Assembly: GCA_964410125.1 (NCBI GenBank)
Contig: CAYPGQ010000009.1
Location: forward strand, 20,541 to 84,540
Direction of reading: 5' to 3'
Source: G020348385 sp964410125
GTDB taxonomy: Bacteria; Acidobacteriota; Aminicenantia; Aminicenantales; Aminicenantaceae
DNA length: 64,000 nucleotides
Shown: in pieces, positions 33,149 to 41,926 of the stretch
How positions within the stretch are numbered: position 1 is the first letter of the stretch
How the letters are laid out: every line of letters starts with the position of its first letter
Translations under genes and position numbers: made by a program
Notes under the pieces: model-generated
Seen by the model: the letters and a program-made list of their open reading frames with translations, nothing else
Databases searched by the model: none
What the model was told of the DNA's origin: nothing

Positions 33149-35812
33149 TTAATCCAAAGATGTCCAATCGAGTTCGTGTGTTTCCCTGCTGGCTATGATC
33201 TTTCGAAAAACCTCTTCAGGCCATTTGAGAACTCCGTCCACCATCAGCAGGTCATGTCGTATGTTGATCCCGAAAAGGCGTTCGTTTTCCTGAAGATAGG
33301 GAAGAATAGTATTCCAATCTTCTCGGCGGAAGGACAGGAACTCTGCGCCGTTCAGCTGATTTTCTGCGACGGTTTTGTAAGGATCGTTCAGGTAGCAAGC
33401 TCCTCCCGATGCCAGGGAAAACAGGTTGTTCCCGGGATATTTCATTTCTAATCCAATTACTTCACCACGTGCGTCATAGGTCAAACCGTTGATGATCACG
33501 AATCCTCCACCCGTTTGTTCACCGGCCATAAAACTTTCCGCACAATAATCGAGGCAGGTGCCGTTGATGATGGCCCGGATACAGCCAACGGCATTGATCA
33601 GGGGGCGTCCTGCCGCAGATCCCATGATGAAGGCTTCTCCGCCTTTGGCACCATACAGGAATGTCTGGCCCACGTTTCCGAATATCACGATTTTCCCTGA
33701 CTTGAGGATCTGTCCCACCTGGTCTTGAGCATCGCCATGGACGTACATGTGGGTGCCATCCAAACCACTGCCAAGGTAATCACCACTGGAGCCGTAAACG
33801 TCGATACGAACATCACCGGTATTGGGACCCAATCCACAGCCGATAAACCTGTCACCCCGGCAGCGATAAACGATGAAATTCCTCCAACCTTTGGCATGGG
33901 TGATGGCAATGACTCTTGATACAGCTTCGGACCCATCATTGGGGAAATTTCCAGCGTCGATCACCATGGTATCCGTGGATTGGCCGGGTTCGGGAAGCGG
34001 GTTTTCCCAAGCGCTGCTTCCATCCAATCTTATCATTCCTGTCTTGTTTTTTTTCCCGGGTGAAGGTACAGAATCCAGGATATCCTGGATCGATTGTTCT
34101 ATGGCAGCGATCTGAAATGTCCGTTGGCCATCCCCCGGATCCCAACGTCTGTCGCGGAGCAAGGTCAGCTTTCTAAGAGTTTTATTCATCCCGTTTTCTT
34201 TAACCAGCCCTTTGGCCACCTTCTTGAAATTTGCGTACCGATTCTGTCGAAGGTCCATCATCAATTCCCTCGCCATTGCTTGAGAGGGATCATGATGTAT
34301 ATGTGATGACCAATCGGGAACTTCCTTTTCCCGATCGGGCTGGCTTGATTCCTTTCCTTTGTTGTTTGTCCGGCGTTCGAGGTGAAGAGGTGGGGATTGC
34401 TTCTGTTTTACAGTTCCAGGAAATGATTTTCCGTTGACCTGGTTGCCGAACTTATCCCGGACATCCAATGTTGTGGTCCCGTTTTCTTTTTTCAGAGTGT
34501 ACACAAATGCCCCACCGTCTGTGCAGCTTCCTCCTCGGGCGGCCCAATACCGGTCTGCCAGAGGAGGCACGCTTGAATCCTGTGAGGCAATTTCCTCAAA
34601 AAAGGCGTCGAGGGCTTGTTTTTCACTGGCAATAGCCCCGTAGCTTTTTTCTCCTTCGTGTAAACAAAAAACTTGCGGCCTGAGCATGGATACATCGGTG
34701 ATCCCGATAAGCTGCGGTGCACCCGTTCCGGGCTCGGCCCGGGCAACGATAAAAAACCACGGCCCGTCGGGAGAGCCATGCAGGTGGGCCGACTGGATTG
34801 CCCGGTAGATTCGCTGGCGAGACTTGGACAAACGTTCAAAATCACCCTCAGGTGTGGGTGCCAATGCCTCGATCACAAATTCCAGTGGATACCCGAGTAC
34901 CCGGGAGTACAAATCAAAAAGCAGCACGGAGACCTCTGTATCGGTAATAAACTGAGGGACAAGTCCCCACTGGCGCAGGTATTCACAGACAGCATGGTAA
35001 TTGGCAAAATCTCCGTTATGAACAAGGGCTTCCTGCAGGCCGACAAACGGATGCGCACCTCCGGGATGCCAAACACGTCCTCTGGTTGGGTACCGCTGGT
35101 GTCCGATCCAAAGATGCGCTCTGGTTTCTTCCAGGCGGTAATAACGTGCGATCTCCTCGGCATACCCAACACCTTTCAGGATCATGAGGTCCCGGCCGTG
35201 TGACAGGACAAAAGCTCGCGGATCCTGCCGGTTCTCGTAAAACTCGGCATTCAGGCGGAAACTGTTCTGAAAAACAAATTCATCCTCTGCATCTGTAATG
35301 TCTGGGATCTGGTTTTTTTCTGCGAAGTGTTCCAACTGTTCTGGTTTGACCCGCACAAAATACCGCCACACAATAGGTGGTTTGACCGTCAATCCTGTTT
35401 CGCGATAATCGTCTATGCTTTTCTGTTCTTCAGCATAGGAAACAAAAAAAACGGATTTTATGTACTTTTTTTCGACCGGCCCTCTTGCTTTTTCGTCGAG
35501 GAAAGAAATGTGCAGGGCATAAAAATCTTTGTACTCGTTGAACAATCCCACTGCAGCCACACCGCCCCCTTTACCGTTTCCCCGGTTCCTCATCTGTTCA
35601 CACGGGCGGATGATGCAATCGCCTTTGAGTTTTTCACTTCCGATAAGACCTATAACTCCGCATCCTCCTTCCAGTGATCGCTTTTTTGTGAATGTTCTAC
35701 CTGCGATATTGTTCAAACGGGATCGTGCGATTGCCTCTGCGATTTCTGCTGCGTTATCTCTTATTATCAAGTCTGATTCACCTATTCGGGTTGATAATCC
35801 AAAAGGTCCCAC
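33149..35812 (-). CDS. Glutamine amidotransferase class II fused to glutamate synthase GXGXG domain
   Basis: 887 residues if translated from GTG 35812; TTG 35770 (AGGTGA 7 nt upstream) is an equally good start since the upstream gene ends at 35782. After a ~45-residue propeptide-like stretch comes the class II amidotransferase domain with candidate Cys nucleophile in GGCGVIGLIG, plus HPFVGLQEALVHNGD. The last ~270 residues are the GXGXG beta-helix of glutamate synthase (GSGLDGTHMYVHGDAQDQVG, AFIMGSAAGRPLINAVG). The barrel domain that normally lies between them is on the next gene. Together they would hydrolyse glutamine and channel ammonia. Third gene of the operon; 31-nt overlap with the barrel gene. 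Confidence 0.85.
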   Translation of the reverse strand: MGPFGLSTRIGESDLIIRDNAAEIAEAIARSRLNNIAGRTFTKKRSLEGGCGVIGLIGSEKLKGDCIIRPCEQMRNRGNGKGGGVAAVGLFNEYKDFYALHISFLDEKARGPVEKKYIKSVFFVSYAEEQKSIDDYRETGLTVKPPIVWRYFVRVKPEQLEHFAEKNQIPDITDAEDEFVFQNSFRLNAEFYENRQDPRAFVLSHGRDLMILKGVGYAEEIARYYRLEETRAHLWIGHQRYPTRGRVWHPGGAHPFVGLQEALVHNGDFANYHAVCEYLRQWGLVPQFITDTEVSVLLFDLYSRVLGYPLEFVIEALAPTPEGDFERLSKSRQRIYRAIQSAHLHGSPDGPWFFIVARAEPGTGAPQLIGITDVSMLRPQVFCLHEGEKSYGAIASEKQALDAFFEEIASQDSSVPPLADRYWAARGGSCTDGGAFVYTLKKENGTTTLDVRDKFGNQVNGKSFPGTVKQKQSPPLHLERRTNNKGKESSQPDREKEVPDWSSHIHHDPSQAMARELMMDLRQNRYANFKKVAKGLVKENGMNKTLRKLTLLRDRRWDPGDGQRTFQIAAIEQSIQDILDSVPSPGKKNKTGMIRLDGSSAWENPLPEPGQSTDTMVIDAGNFPNDGSEAVSRVIAITHAKGWRNFIVYRCRGDRFIGCGLGPNTGDVRIDVYGSSGDYLGSGLDGTHMYVHGDAQDQVGQILKSGKIVIFGNVGQTFLYGAKGGEAFIMGSAAGRPLINAVGCIRAIINGTCLDYCAESFMAGEQTGGGFVIINGLTYDARGEVIGLEMKYPGNNLFSLASGGACYLNDPYKTVAENQLNGAEFLSFRREDWNTILPYLQENERLFGINIRHDLLMVDGVLKWPEEVFRKIIASRETHELDWTSLD

Positions 35813-38682
35813 CGCCCCCGCAATTGATCGATATTGGTCATGCCCAGGCTGCGAAGGCGCTGTTCCATATCAACGGCAAAACTCTTATACAAGTTGCAGA
35901 TCCTGCCGCATACCCATTCGGCGGTCATTTGTGGTGCCAGCTCAGGGTCGGTTGTAGCAATGCCGATCGGGCAGCCCCTCTCCCGTTCGCAGTTTCCGCA
36001 CCGGACGCAGTCGATCGCCACCAATTCAGCAGTGCCGATGACCACTCCGTCTGCGCCCAAGGCTATCATCTTGAGTATGTCTTCACTGGTGCGGATGCCT
36101 CCGCTTGCGATGAGCACCACTTCATCCCGAATCCCTTCTTTGACCAAAAACTCATGTGTTTGAGATGTGGCGTATTCGATCGGCATGGCAATGTTTTTTT
36201 TGGCTATATCGGGAGCTGCGCCCGTGCCTCCGTATGCTCCATCAAGATGGATGACATTGGCACCGGCATAGTAGCTCCCCACGGCGACCATATCTACATC
36301 CACCGGTGTGGAGACCTTGACCGAAACAAGCACATCGGGGTGTATGGAACGGATCCAATCCACATGCTTTTTGTGGTCTTCCACCGAATACACGCTGTGG
36401 AACGGGAACGGTGAAAACAGGTTCGTGTACGGAACAGCCTCGCGCATCGATGCCACTTCCGGCGTGTTTTTTTCACCCAACAGGTGACCTCCCAGGCCTG
36501 GTTTTGCGCCCTGAGCATATTTGAACTCGATTATCGGGGCACGCTGGATAGTCTCTTCCCGTACACCGAATAGTCCTGTGGCAACCTGCGTGATAATGGA
36601 ATCCGAATAAGGAACGAGCTCGTCCGGATAGCCGCCTTCCCCCGTGCAGGTCAAAGACCCGATTTTTTTAGCTGCCATGGCGCGACCCAACATGACCTGC
36701 AAAGAAATGGACCCGTAGGACATGCCTCCTCCGTAAATCGGGAGAGAGATTTTTTTCTTTGGGCCTGTTTTGCGTCTGTTAAGCGGAAGAGAGAGCGCGA
36801 CCGGTCCTTGTACCGGAGCTATCCCGGGGACTGATAGAGCGAGTCGCATCCTGTCCAATCCGCCTCCTGATGATCCGATCTGTTCCTCTGGCTTCAACTT
36901 TGAGGGAGATCCGTCCCATGACAATCGGTAAGTTTCGCGCAGCAAATCCGGCGTCCAACGGGGGTCACCCAGGACCGTGTCGACCGAATCCTTCACGATT
37001 TCCAGGGCCTCCCAGGGGCAAACATTCACACAACACCATTCATTTTCTTTGCATGAAGGCCCGATGCACCGACTGTGGATCGGCTCGTCCAGGGCTCGTT
37101 TGCCGTCCGTTCGACGGTGCACATCGTATTCACATTTCACCACGCATATGTTGCAGTTTGTGCATCGTGTACGGTCCACGAGGACACGCCATCCTCCGTG
37201 TTTGATCCCGAACCGGTCTGGAACCGATTTGGCTTTTATGTGAGGCAAGGGACCATCCAAGTTTTTATTGGTACCCTCAGGAGTGGTCTTGGAAACGTTT
37301 CCGGGCATGTTTTTAAGTCTTTCAGAGAAATTTTTTCGCTCCGTATCCGCGAAAATCGCGCGACCGGTTTCCCCTCGCAACCGCCGTACGTCCCGAAGTC
37401 CCATGGCTCCCAGTACTTCCAACAGCTGGTCTCTCCAAGAAAGCATCAGATTGATAACTCGGGAAGCTCCCCATCGAGGATCGAGCTCCTCGATCCCTTT
37501 CGGATACAATGTTGGGCTCCCTTTTTCATCCGGCATCCATTTTGTCACATCCATGGCTATCAAGAGCGGGATGTCCACCACGACAGCATCAGCCCCCATG
37601 ATGATGGTTTTGGGCACATGTTCGGCAGCAGCGATTCCTCCTGAGGCTACCAAGGTGATCCTGTCCCGCAGACCTTTCTCCACAAGCAAGGTGTGGGTGG
37701 TATGAAGGGATTCCAACAGGGTAACACCGTCGCTGCCTCTCCCATGAATGTCGGCGCTCAAATGCACGGTTTCGGCTCCGTTGCGGGCCAGTTCAAGAAT
37801 TTGTCGTTCCGCACTATCAGAAACAGGCACGTGAATAACGGTAAGCACATTGGGATTGATCTCTCTCGCGTGGACAATGGCAGCTACCGGATCCTTATCT
37901 GGATCGAACTCGACGATCGTGGCCCATTCTATAATGTCCCTGTATTGATCTATTTCATTCGGGTTTAACCGGATCAACAGATGGCTGTAATATTCCTTCA
38001 ACTCTTGGGTAGTGTTTTTTGCCGGGATACTCAGATAGGTCTTCAGTTTGCTCGCTGCCAATGCAAGGGAAGAAAGGGCTGTGTGCCCGGGAAAAAACGG
38101 CATAAGACCGAATATAACCGGGACCGGGATTTCTCGGTTAAGCGGAATATGGGATTTCAGGTTGCCTTTTTTATCGAACACCATCCCGCACAAGTCACTG
38201 GCCATCCGCCCAAGAGCGACAGTCGTAGAAATGTGTTCCCTGCCATGGATTCCGTCACGTGTGGGCCGCACAATTTCAGACATGTCTGTCCAGATATTGT
38301 CGTAATAATCGCCGTCGAAAGGTCCTCTATAACCGGCTCCGCTGACAGGAATTTTCCCTTGTTCTGCCTGTTCCAAAATGGAATGGATGTGGTCAGGTGT
38401 GTATGTTTCATCTCCCAACCCGAGATATTTCTCGTTTTTTTGCATGCTTAGGGCATCTCTGGGACAACTTTTGATGCAGGCGAAACAGTTCCGGCAGCCG
38501 TATTCCTTCGGGTCGGCCATTATCCGGGGATCATCTTCTGATCGGTAATGACAGTCGTAGATACAGGCCTCTATGCAGGTCCCGCAGTTGATGCAGCGAT
38601 CGCTGCGGAGGATCTGGTAAGGGGTGATGATGGGATAACGCGAAGGAGTCGGTCGCGGGGAGAGGCGTTTAAGGTGAGTCAT
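35782..38682 (-). CDS. Ferredoxin-type glutamate synthase protein with two tandem barrels
   Basis: 966 residues from ATG 38682, overlapping the upstream stop (ATGA) with GGAGG-type sites before it. Order: 4Fe-4S pair (~25-75, CINCGTCIEACIYDC, CRNCFACIKSCP); a first FMN-synthase-like barrel (~120-435, e.g. LVASGGIAAAEHVPKTIIMG); a second Cys-rich region (~490-555, CTNCNICVVKC, CCVNVCPWEAL); then a full glutamate synthase barrel (~640-930: GGGMSYGSISLQVMLGRAM, KYAQGAKPGLGGH, HLDGAYGGTGAAP) with its Fe-S cysteines (CVRCGNCERERGCPIGIAT). Each barrel ends in RDV/MTNI..LRG. The first lacks the Fe-S cysteines. It would synthesise glutamate from ammonia and 2-oxoglutarate using ferredoxin electrons; the role of the first barrel is unknown. 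Confidence 0.85.
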   Translation of the reverse strand: MTHLKRLSPRPTPSRYPIITPYQILRSDRCINCGTCIEACIYDCHYRSEDDPRIMADPKEYGCRNCFACIKSCPRDALSMQKNEKYLGLGDETYTPDHIHSILEQAEQGKIPVSGAGYRGPFDGDYYDNIWTDMSEIVRPTRDGIHGREHISTTVALGRMASDLCGMVFDKKGNLKSHIPLNREIPVPVIFGLMPFFPGHTALSSLALAASKLKTYLSIPAKNTTQELKEYYSHLLIRLNPNEIDQYRDIIEWATIVEFDPDKDPVAAIVHAREINPNVLTVIHVPVSDSAERQILELARNGAETVHLSADIHGRGSDGVTLLESLHTTHTLLVEKGLRDRITLVASGGIAAAEHVPKTIIMGADAVVVDIPLLIAMDVTKWMPDEKGSPTLYPKGIEELDPRWGASRVINLMLSWRDQLLEVLGAMGLRDVRRLRGETGRAIFADTERKNFSERLKNMPGNVSKTTPEGTNKNLDGPLPHIKAKSVPDRFGIKHGGWRVLVDRTRCTNCNICVVKCEYDVHRRTDGKRALDEPIHSRCIGPSCKENEWCCVNVCPWEALEIVKDSVDTVLGDPRWTPDLLRETYRLSWDGSPSKLKPEEQIGSSGGGLDRMRLALSVPGIAPVQGPVALSLPLNRRKTGPKKKISLPIYGGGMSYGSISLQVMLGRAMAAKKIGSLTCTGEGGYPDELVPYSDSIITQVATGLFGVREETIQRAPIIEFKYAQGAKPGLGGHLLGEKNTPEVASMREAVPYTNLFSPFPFHSVYSVEDHKKHVDWIRSIHPDVLVSVKVSTPVDVDMVAVGSYYAGANVIHLDGAYGGTGAAPDIAKKNIAMPIEYATSQTHEFLVKEGIRDEVVLIASGGIRTSEDILKMIALGADGVVIGTAELVAIDCVRCGNCERERGCPIGIATTDPELAPQMTAEWVCGRICNLYKSFAVDMEQRLRSLGMTNIDQLRGRWDLLDYQPE

Positions 38683-40676
38683 CCCCTTCCTCCCTCCATG
38701 GGAGACCATTCCGGAAGATCCAATCCGAAAATGTCCTTGATGTACTCCCGGTTGCTGTCCAGTTTTTCGACAAATTCTTGTACGGTTTCAACAGGGGATC
38801 CGAACCGGTTTTCAATCCAATCCTCGAGGATAAGATAACAATCGCGCAAAGGCAAATGAGTTTGACAGACTTCCTCACACAATCCGCAGTGCAGGCATTG
38901 AAACAGGGAATGTGCCTCTGCCTGGTCCAATTCCTCTCCGTTCATCATGGCCTCGGCCAAACGCAGTTTGGTCCTGCCGGTAACCAACTCGTCTTTGGTG
39001 ATGTGGTAGGCCGGGCAAACCGAAATACAGGATCCGCAGGACGTGCAGCGTTGCGCACTTTGGTGCAGAAGGCTTCTTCCCTGTTCCTCTTCTTTTTCAG
39101 GAACTTCCCAGCCGTCAGACTGCTTCGGCCCTAAAAGCCTGGCAGTAAGTCCCAATACCGGTGCAAAAAAATAGGAAATGGCCATAATCATGCGGAAGGA
39201 AAGAGGACGCATGAAAAGTGCAGGGATGCTGAAAAACCGTCCCTTGATCTTGAAAAATTTATGGGGATTCAGCGTTTCGCCGGGATCTATGTCCTGTTTT
39301 TTTCTGTTTAGTTCGTCCAACCGGTCTTTCTTGAATTTGCTCCCTACAAAAGGCGTGTTCCATATGCCCACTCCGTACGGGTGGCCTTTGCTGCGCACGG
39401 CCATCCTGACCAAGAGCTGGATAAACAATAAGCATAAAACATAATGAAGTTTTCGGGAATAATCACAGCTGAAAGACAGGATGACCAGATAGGAGTAATG
39501 TTTTTTATCGCGGCAGACGATTACCTCGATCGTGGGTTTTATGTTGAAATGCCGCGCCAACTTCCTGGCTTTCCGAATATATCGGGGTATCTTTTCTCCG
39601 GGGATCACCACCTCTGTTCCTAGAAGCCCAGGGCTAATCCGTTGAGCTTTGAGCGGAAAATAGCGGTCAGACCAGAGGTAGCGGGCGGCCAACCGGTATT
39701 CCTGGATCTGATCCAAATTCCCATTCAATGAAGATAGGAATTTTTGCTCGTTTTCCCGAGTCTCGAAATGAAGAAGGACCGTATCATCCTCAGGAACGAT
39801 GGGGTCCGTTATGCCGGTATGTTCTGTGAAAAGGATGTCTTCCTTTTTCATGTATTCTCTGTCAAAATACACAACATGAGAGGGATGATTATCTCGGCCA
39901 GCAAGTTGTTCCACAAATTTAAATGCCTGTTCAGGCGTTTTGAAAGTCAACAGACAGACTCCGCTGTAATGCGGTTTCGGGCGGACGCGTAATGTGACTT
40001 CCGTCAGGATGCCGAATTGCCCTTCGGTCCCGAAAAGATCTTTTATGGATTTGCTCGTGGAGTCCAGTTCCTGAATGGATCCATCTGGACGGGCAACACG
40101 AACTCTCAGTACGGATTCGCTGACATGGCCATAAGCATAGCTGTCCAATCCCATTCCCCCGGTGGCAATCCATCCGCCAACCGTGGAAAACCTGCTCGTC
40201 GGTGTTGTCACAGAAATCAAACCATAAGGCTCAAGTTTTGTCGCCACATCTGCCCACCGGGTTCCCGGTTGCACACGAACGGATAAGCTTTCGGGATTGA
40301 CCTCAATAACAGCCATCATAGGGGAAAGGTCCATCACGATCCCTCTCCGAGTAGGAACAGCGCCTCCAAAGGCGAAAGAGCCTGTTCCCCGGGGAAATAA
40401 TGCAAGACCTCGAGATTTACAGAAAGTCATGATTTTTGCAATATCATGCTCATTCTCAGGCTGTACGACCAATAGAGGTGTCGTGCGTATGAGTGTTTTT
40501 TCTATCAGAGGCGGAACACGAGCCAGATCTTTGCTGTAATTTTTCCGCTCAAAAAAGTTTAGAACCACTCGACAGGATTCTCCCACATGGGATTTGAGAT
40601 CTTGTGCCAGCATATCGATTTGATTCTTTCGCAAAGGGGTGTCACGGTCTATCAGATGCCGCCATAACTGTCTCAT
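38679..40676 (-). CDS. FAD-linked oxidoreductase with C-terminal 4Fe-4S pair (GlcD/GlcF-like fusion)
   Basis: 665 residues. FAD-binding type 4 domain (~60-250: PENEHDIAKIMTFCKSRGLA, GGWIATGGMGLDSYAYGHVS, LFGTEGQFGILTEVTL), a cap region, two hydrophobic stretches (~405-425 and ~500-530) and a C-terminal pair of CxxCxxCxxxC motifs (CTSCGSCISVCP, CLHCGLCEEVCQ). This matches a fusion of the flavin subunit and Fe-S subunit of glycolate or lactate oxidases. It probably feeds electrons to the downstream glutamate synthase proteins, replacing GltD. Substrate unknown. First gene of the three-gene operon. The start at 40676 has only a distant AGGAA. Confidence 0.82.
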   Translation of the reverse strand: MRQLWRHLIDRDTPLRKNQIDMLAQDLKSHVGESCRVVLNFFERKNYSKDLARVPPLIEKTLIRTTPLLVVQPENEHDIAKIMTFCKSRGLALFPRGTGSFAFGGAVPTRRGIVMDLSPMMAVIEVNPESLSVRVQPGTRWADVATKLEPYGLISVTTPTSRFSTVGGWIATGGMGLDSYAYGHVSESVLRVRVARPDGSIQELDSTSKSIKDLFGTEGQFGILTEVTLRVRPKPHYSGVCLLTFKTPEQAFKFVEQLAGRDNHPSHVVYFDREYMKKEDILFTEHTGITDPIVPEDDTVLLHFETRENEQKFLSSLNGNLDQIQEYRLAARYLWSDRYFPLKAQRISPGLLGTEVVIPGEKIPRYIRKARKLARHFNIKPTIEVIVCRDKKHYSYLVILSFSCDYSRKLHYVLCLLFIQLLVRMAVRSKGHPYGVGIWNTPFVGSKFKKDRLDELNRKKQDIDPGETLNPHKFFKIKGRFFSIPALFMRPLSFRMIMAISYFFAPVLGLTARLLGPKQSDGWEVPEKEEEQGRSLLHQSAQRCTSCGSCISVCPAYHITKDELVTGRTKLRLAEAMMNGEELDQAEAHSLFQCLHCGLCEEVCQTHLPLRDCYLILEDWIENRFGSPVETVQEFVEKLDSNREYIKDIFGLDLPEWSPMEGGRG

Positions 40677-40909
40677 TCGAAATGTTTTTTTCCTATATCA
40701 AGTCTAAAATATGTTTAATTGTCCTTAAATATATAATAGAATATTTCATATGTCAACAAAAACATAAAAAAAATATATAAAAGAATTGAATTAATAGACA
40801 ATATAAAACGTTTGTTACTTTTTGTGATTTGTTCTATTTCCCATTAGATTTTTGGTGTATGAATGAACTCCAACGCTATAAAATCATTTGATATTTAATG
40901 TTCGTTCCT

Positions 40910-40932
40910 TTAACCTGAATAATCCAGGTTAA
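40910..40932. repeat. TTAACCTG/CAGGTTAA inverted repeat (shared with MITE-like ends)
   Basis: 8-bp perfect arms TTAACCTG (40910-40917) and CAGGTTAA (40925-40932) around AATAATC. The whole unit equals the two ends of the 47481-47728 element joined without its interior. It sits 58 bp before the SDR start. The rest of the 314-bp gap (40677-40990) is AT-rich with no other recognisable feature. Confidence 0.6.
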
Positions 40933-40990
40933 AAAGGACTTAGGAATAAATTGTGAAGCGAAAGAATGATTATGTGAAAAGGAGAATTTG

Positions 40991-41926
40991 ATGTCACAGA
41001 AGAAATGGGACAGCAACGACATACCTGACCAGAAAGGAAAAGTGGCCATCGTGACGGGTTCCAGCAGCGGTATCGGTTACGAAACGGCTCGTGTGCTTGC
41101 TAACAAAAATGCCGAGGTGATTATGGCAGTGCGTAATCTGCAAAAGGGGAATGCAGCCCTAGATAAAATTAAAGCTGGTTACCAAGATGCAGATGTAAAG
41201 GTTATGGAGTTGGACTTAGCCAGCCTGGAATCGCTACGTAGATTTGCCGAGGATTTTAAGAAGACTTTTTCTCGACTGGATCTATTGATCAATAATGCTG
41301 GAGTCATGATGCCGCCATATTCCAAAACGGCCGATGGATTCGAACTCCAATTCGGAACGAATCATTTGGGTCACTTTGCCTTGACCGGTCTCTTGATGGA
41401 TCTGATTATAAACACAGAGAACTCACGTGTTGTCAATGTGAGCAGCACGAGCCACAAAAGCGGAAAAATTGATTTCAATGATCTCGATTGGGAAAAACGC
41501 ACATATAAAAAGATGCGGGCCTACGGCGATAGTAAAATCGCTAACATCTATTTTACCTTTGAGCTGCAGAGAAAGTTAGAGAGAGCGGGATCGAATACGA
41601 GCGCTGTCGCCTCACATCCAGGTTGGACAAGAACTGAACTCCAACGGCATGTTGGCTTTATTCATTTTCTGAATCGCTTTTTATCCCAGGGGATTGATAT
41701 AGGGGCGCTGCCGACCCTTTATGCGGCAATTGCTCCAGATGTTAAGGGCGGTGATTATTATGGTCCTGCAGGCTGGCAAGAGATGAGGGGGTATCCGAAA
41801 AAAGTTGGATCCAATAAATTGTCTCAGGATAAAGATATAGCACAAAAACTTTGGAGAGTATCTAAAAAACTCACAGGGATCGAATATGAGTCACTCATAG
41901 CGGAGAGACTTGACCTGGTCAGCTGA
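40991..41926 (+). CDS. Short-chain dehydrogenase/reductase (retinol-dehydrogenase-like)
   Basis: 311 residues from ATG 40991, with AGGAG 6 nt upstream; the preceding in-frame TTG is not needed. Rossmann motifs: VTGSSSGIGYETA (nucleotide binding), NNAG, and the active-site YGDSK with Ser in VNVSSTSHKSG. NAD(P)-dependent oxidoreductase; substrate unknown, most like the WWOX/retinol dehydrogenase-type SDRs acting on hydrophobic alcohols or ketones. Convergent with the permease gene, overlapping it by 36 nt. Confidence 0.88.
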   Translation: MSQKKWDSNDIPDQKGKVAIVTGSSSGIGYETARVLANKNAEVIMAVRNLQKGNAALDKIKAGYQDADVKVMELDLASLESLRRFAEDFKKTFSRLDLLINNAGVMMPPYSKTADGFELQFGTNHLGHFALTGLLMDLIINTENSRVVNVSSTSHKSGKIDFNDLDWEKRTYKKMRAYGDSKIANIYFTFELQRKLERAGSNTSAVASHPGWTRTELQRHVGFIHFLNRFLSQGIDIGALPTLYAAIAPDVKGGDYYGPAGWQEMRGYPKKVGSNKLSQDKDIAQKLWRVSKKLTGIEYESLIAERLDLVS

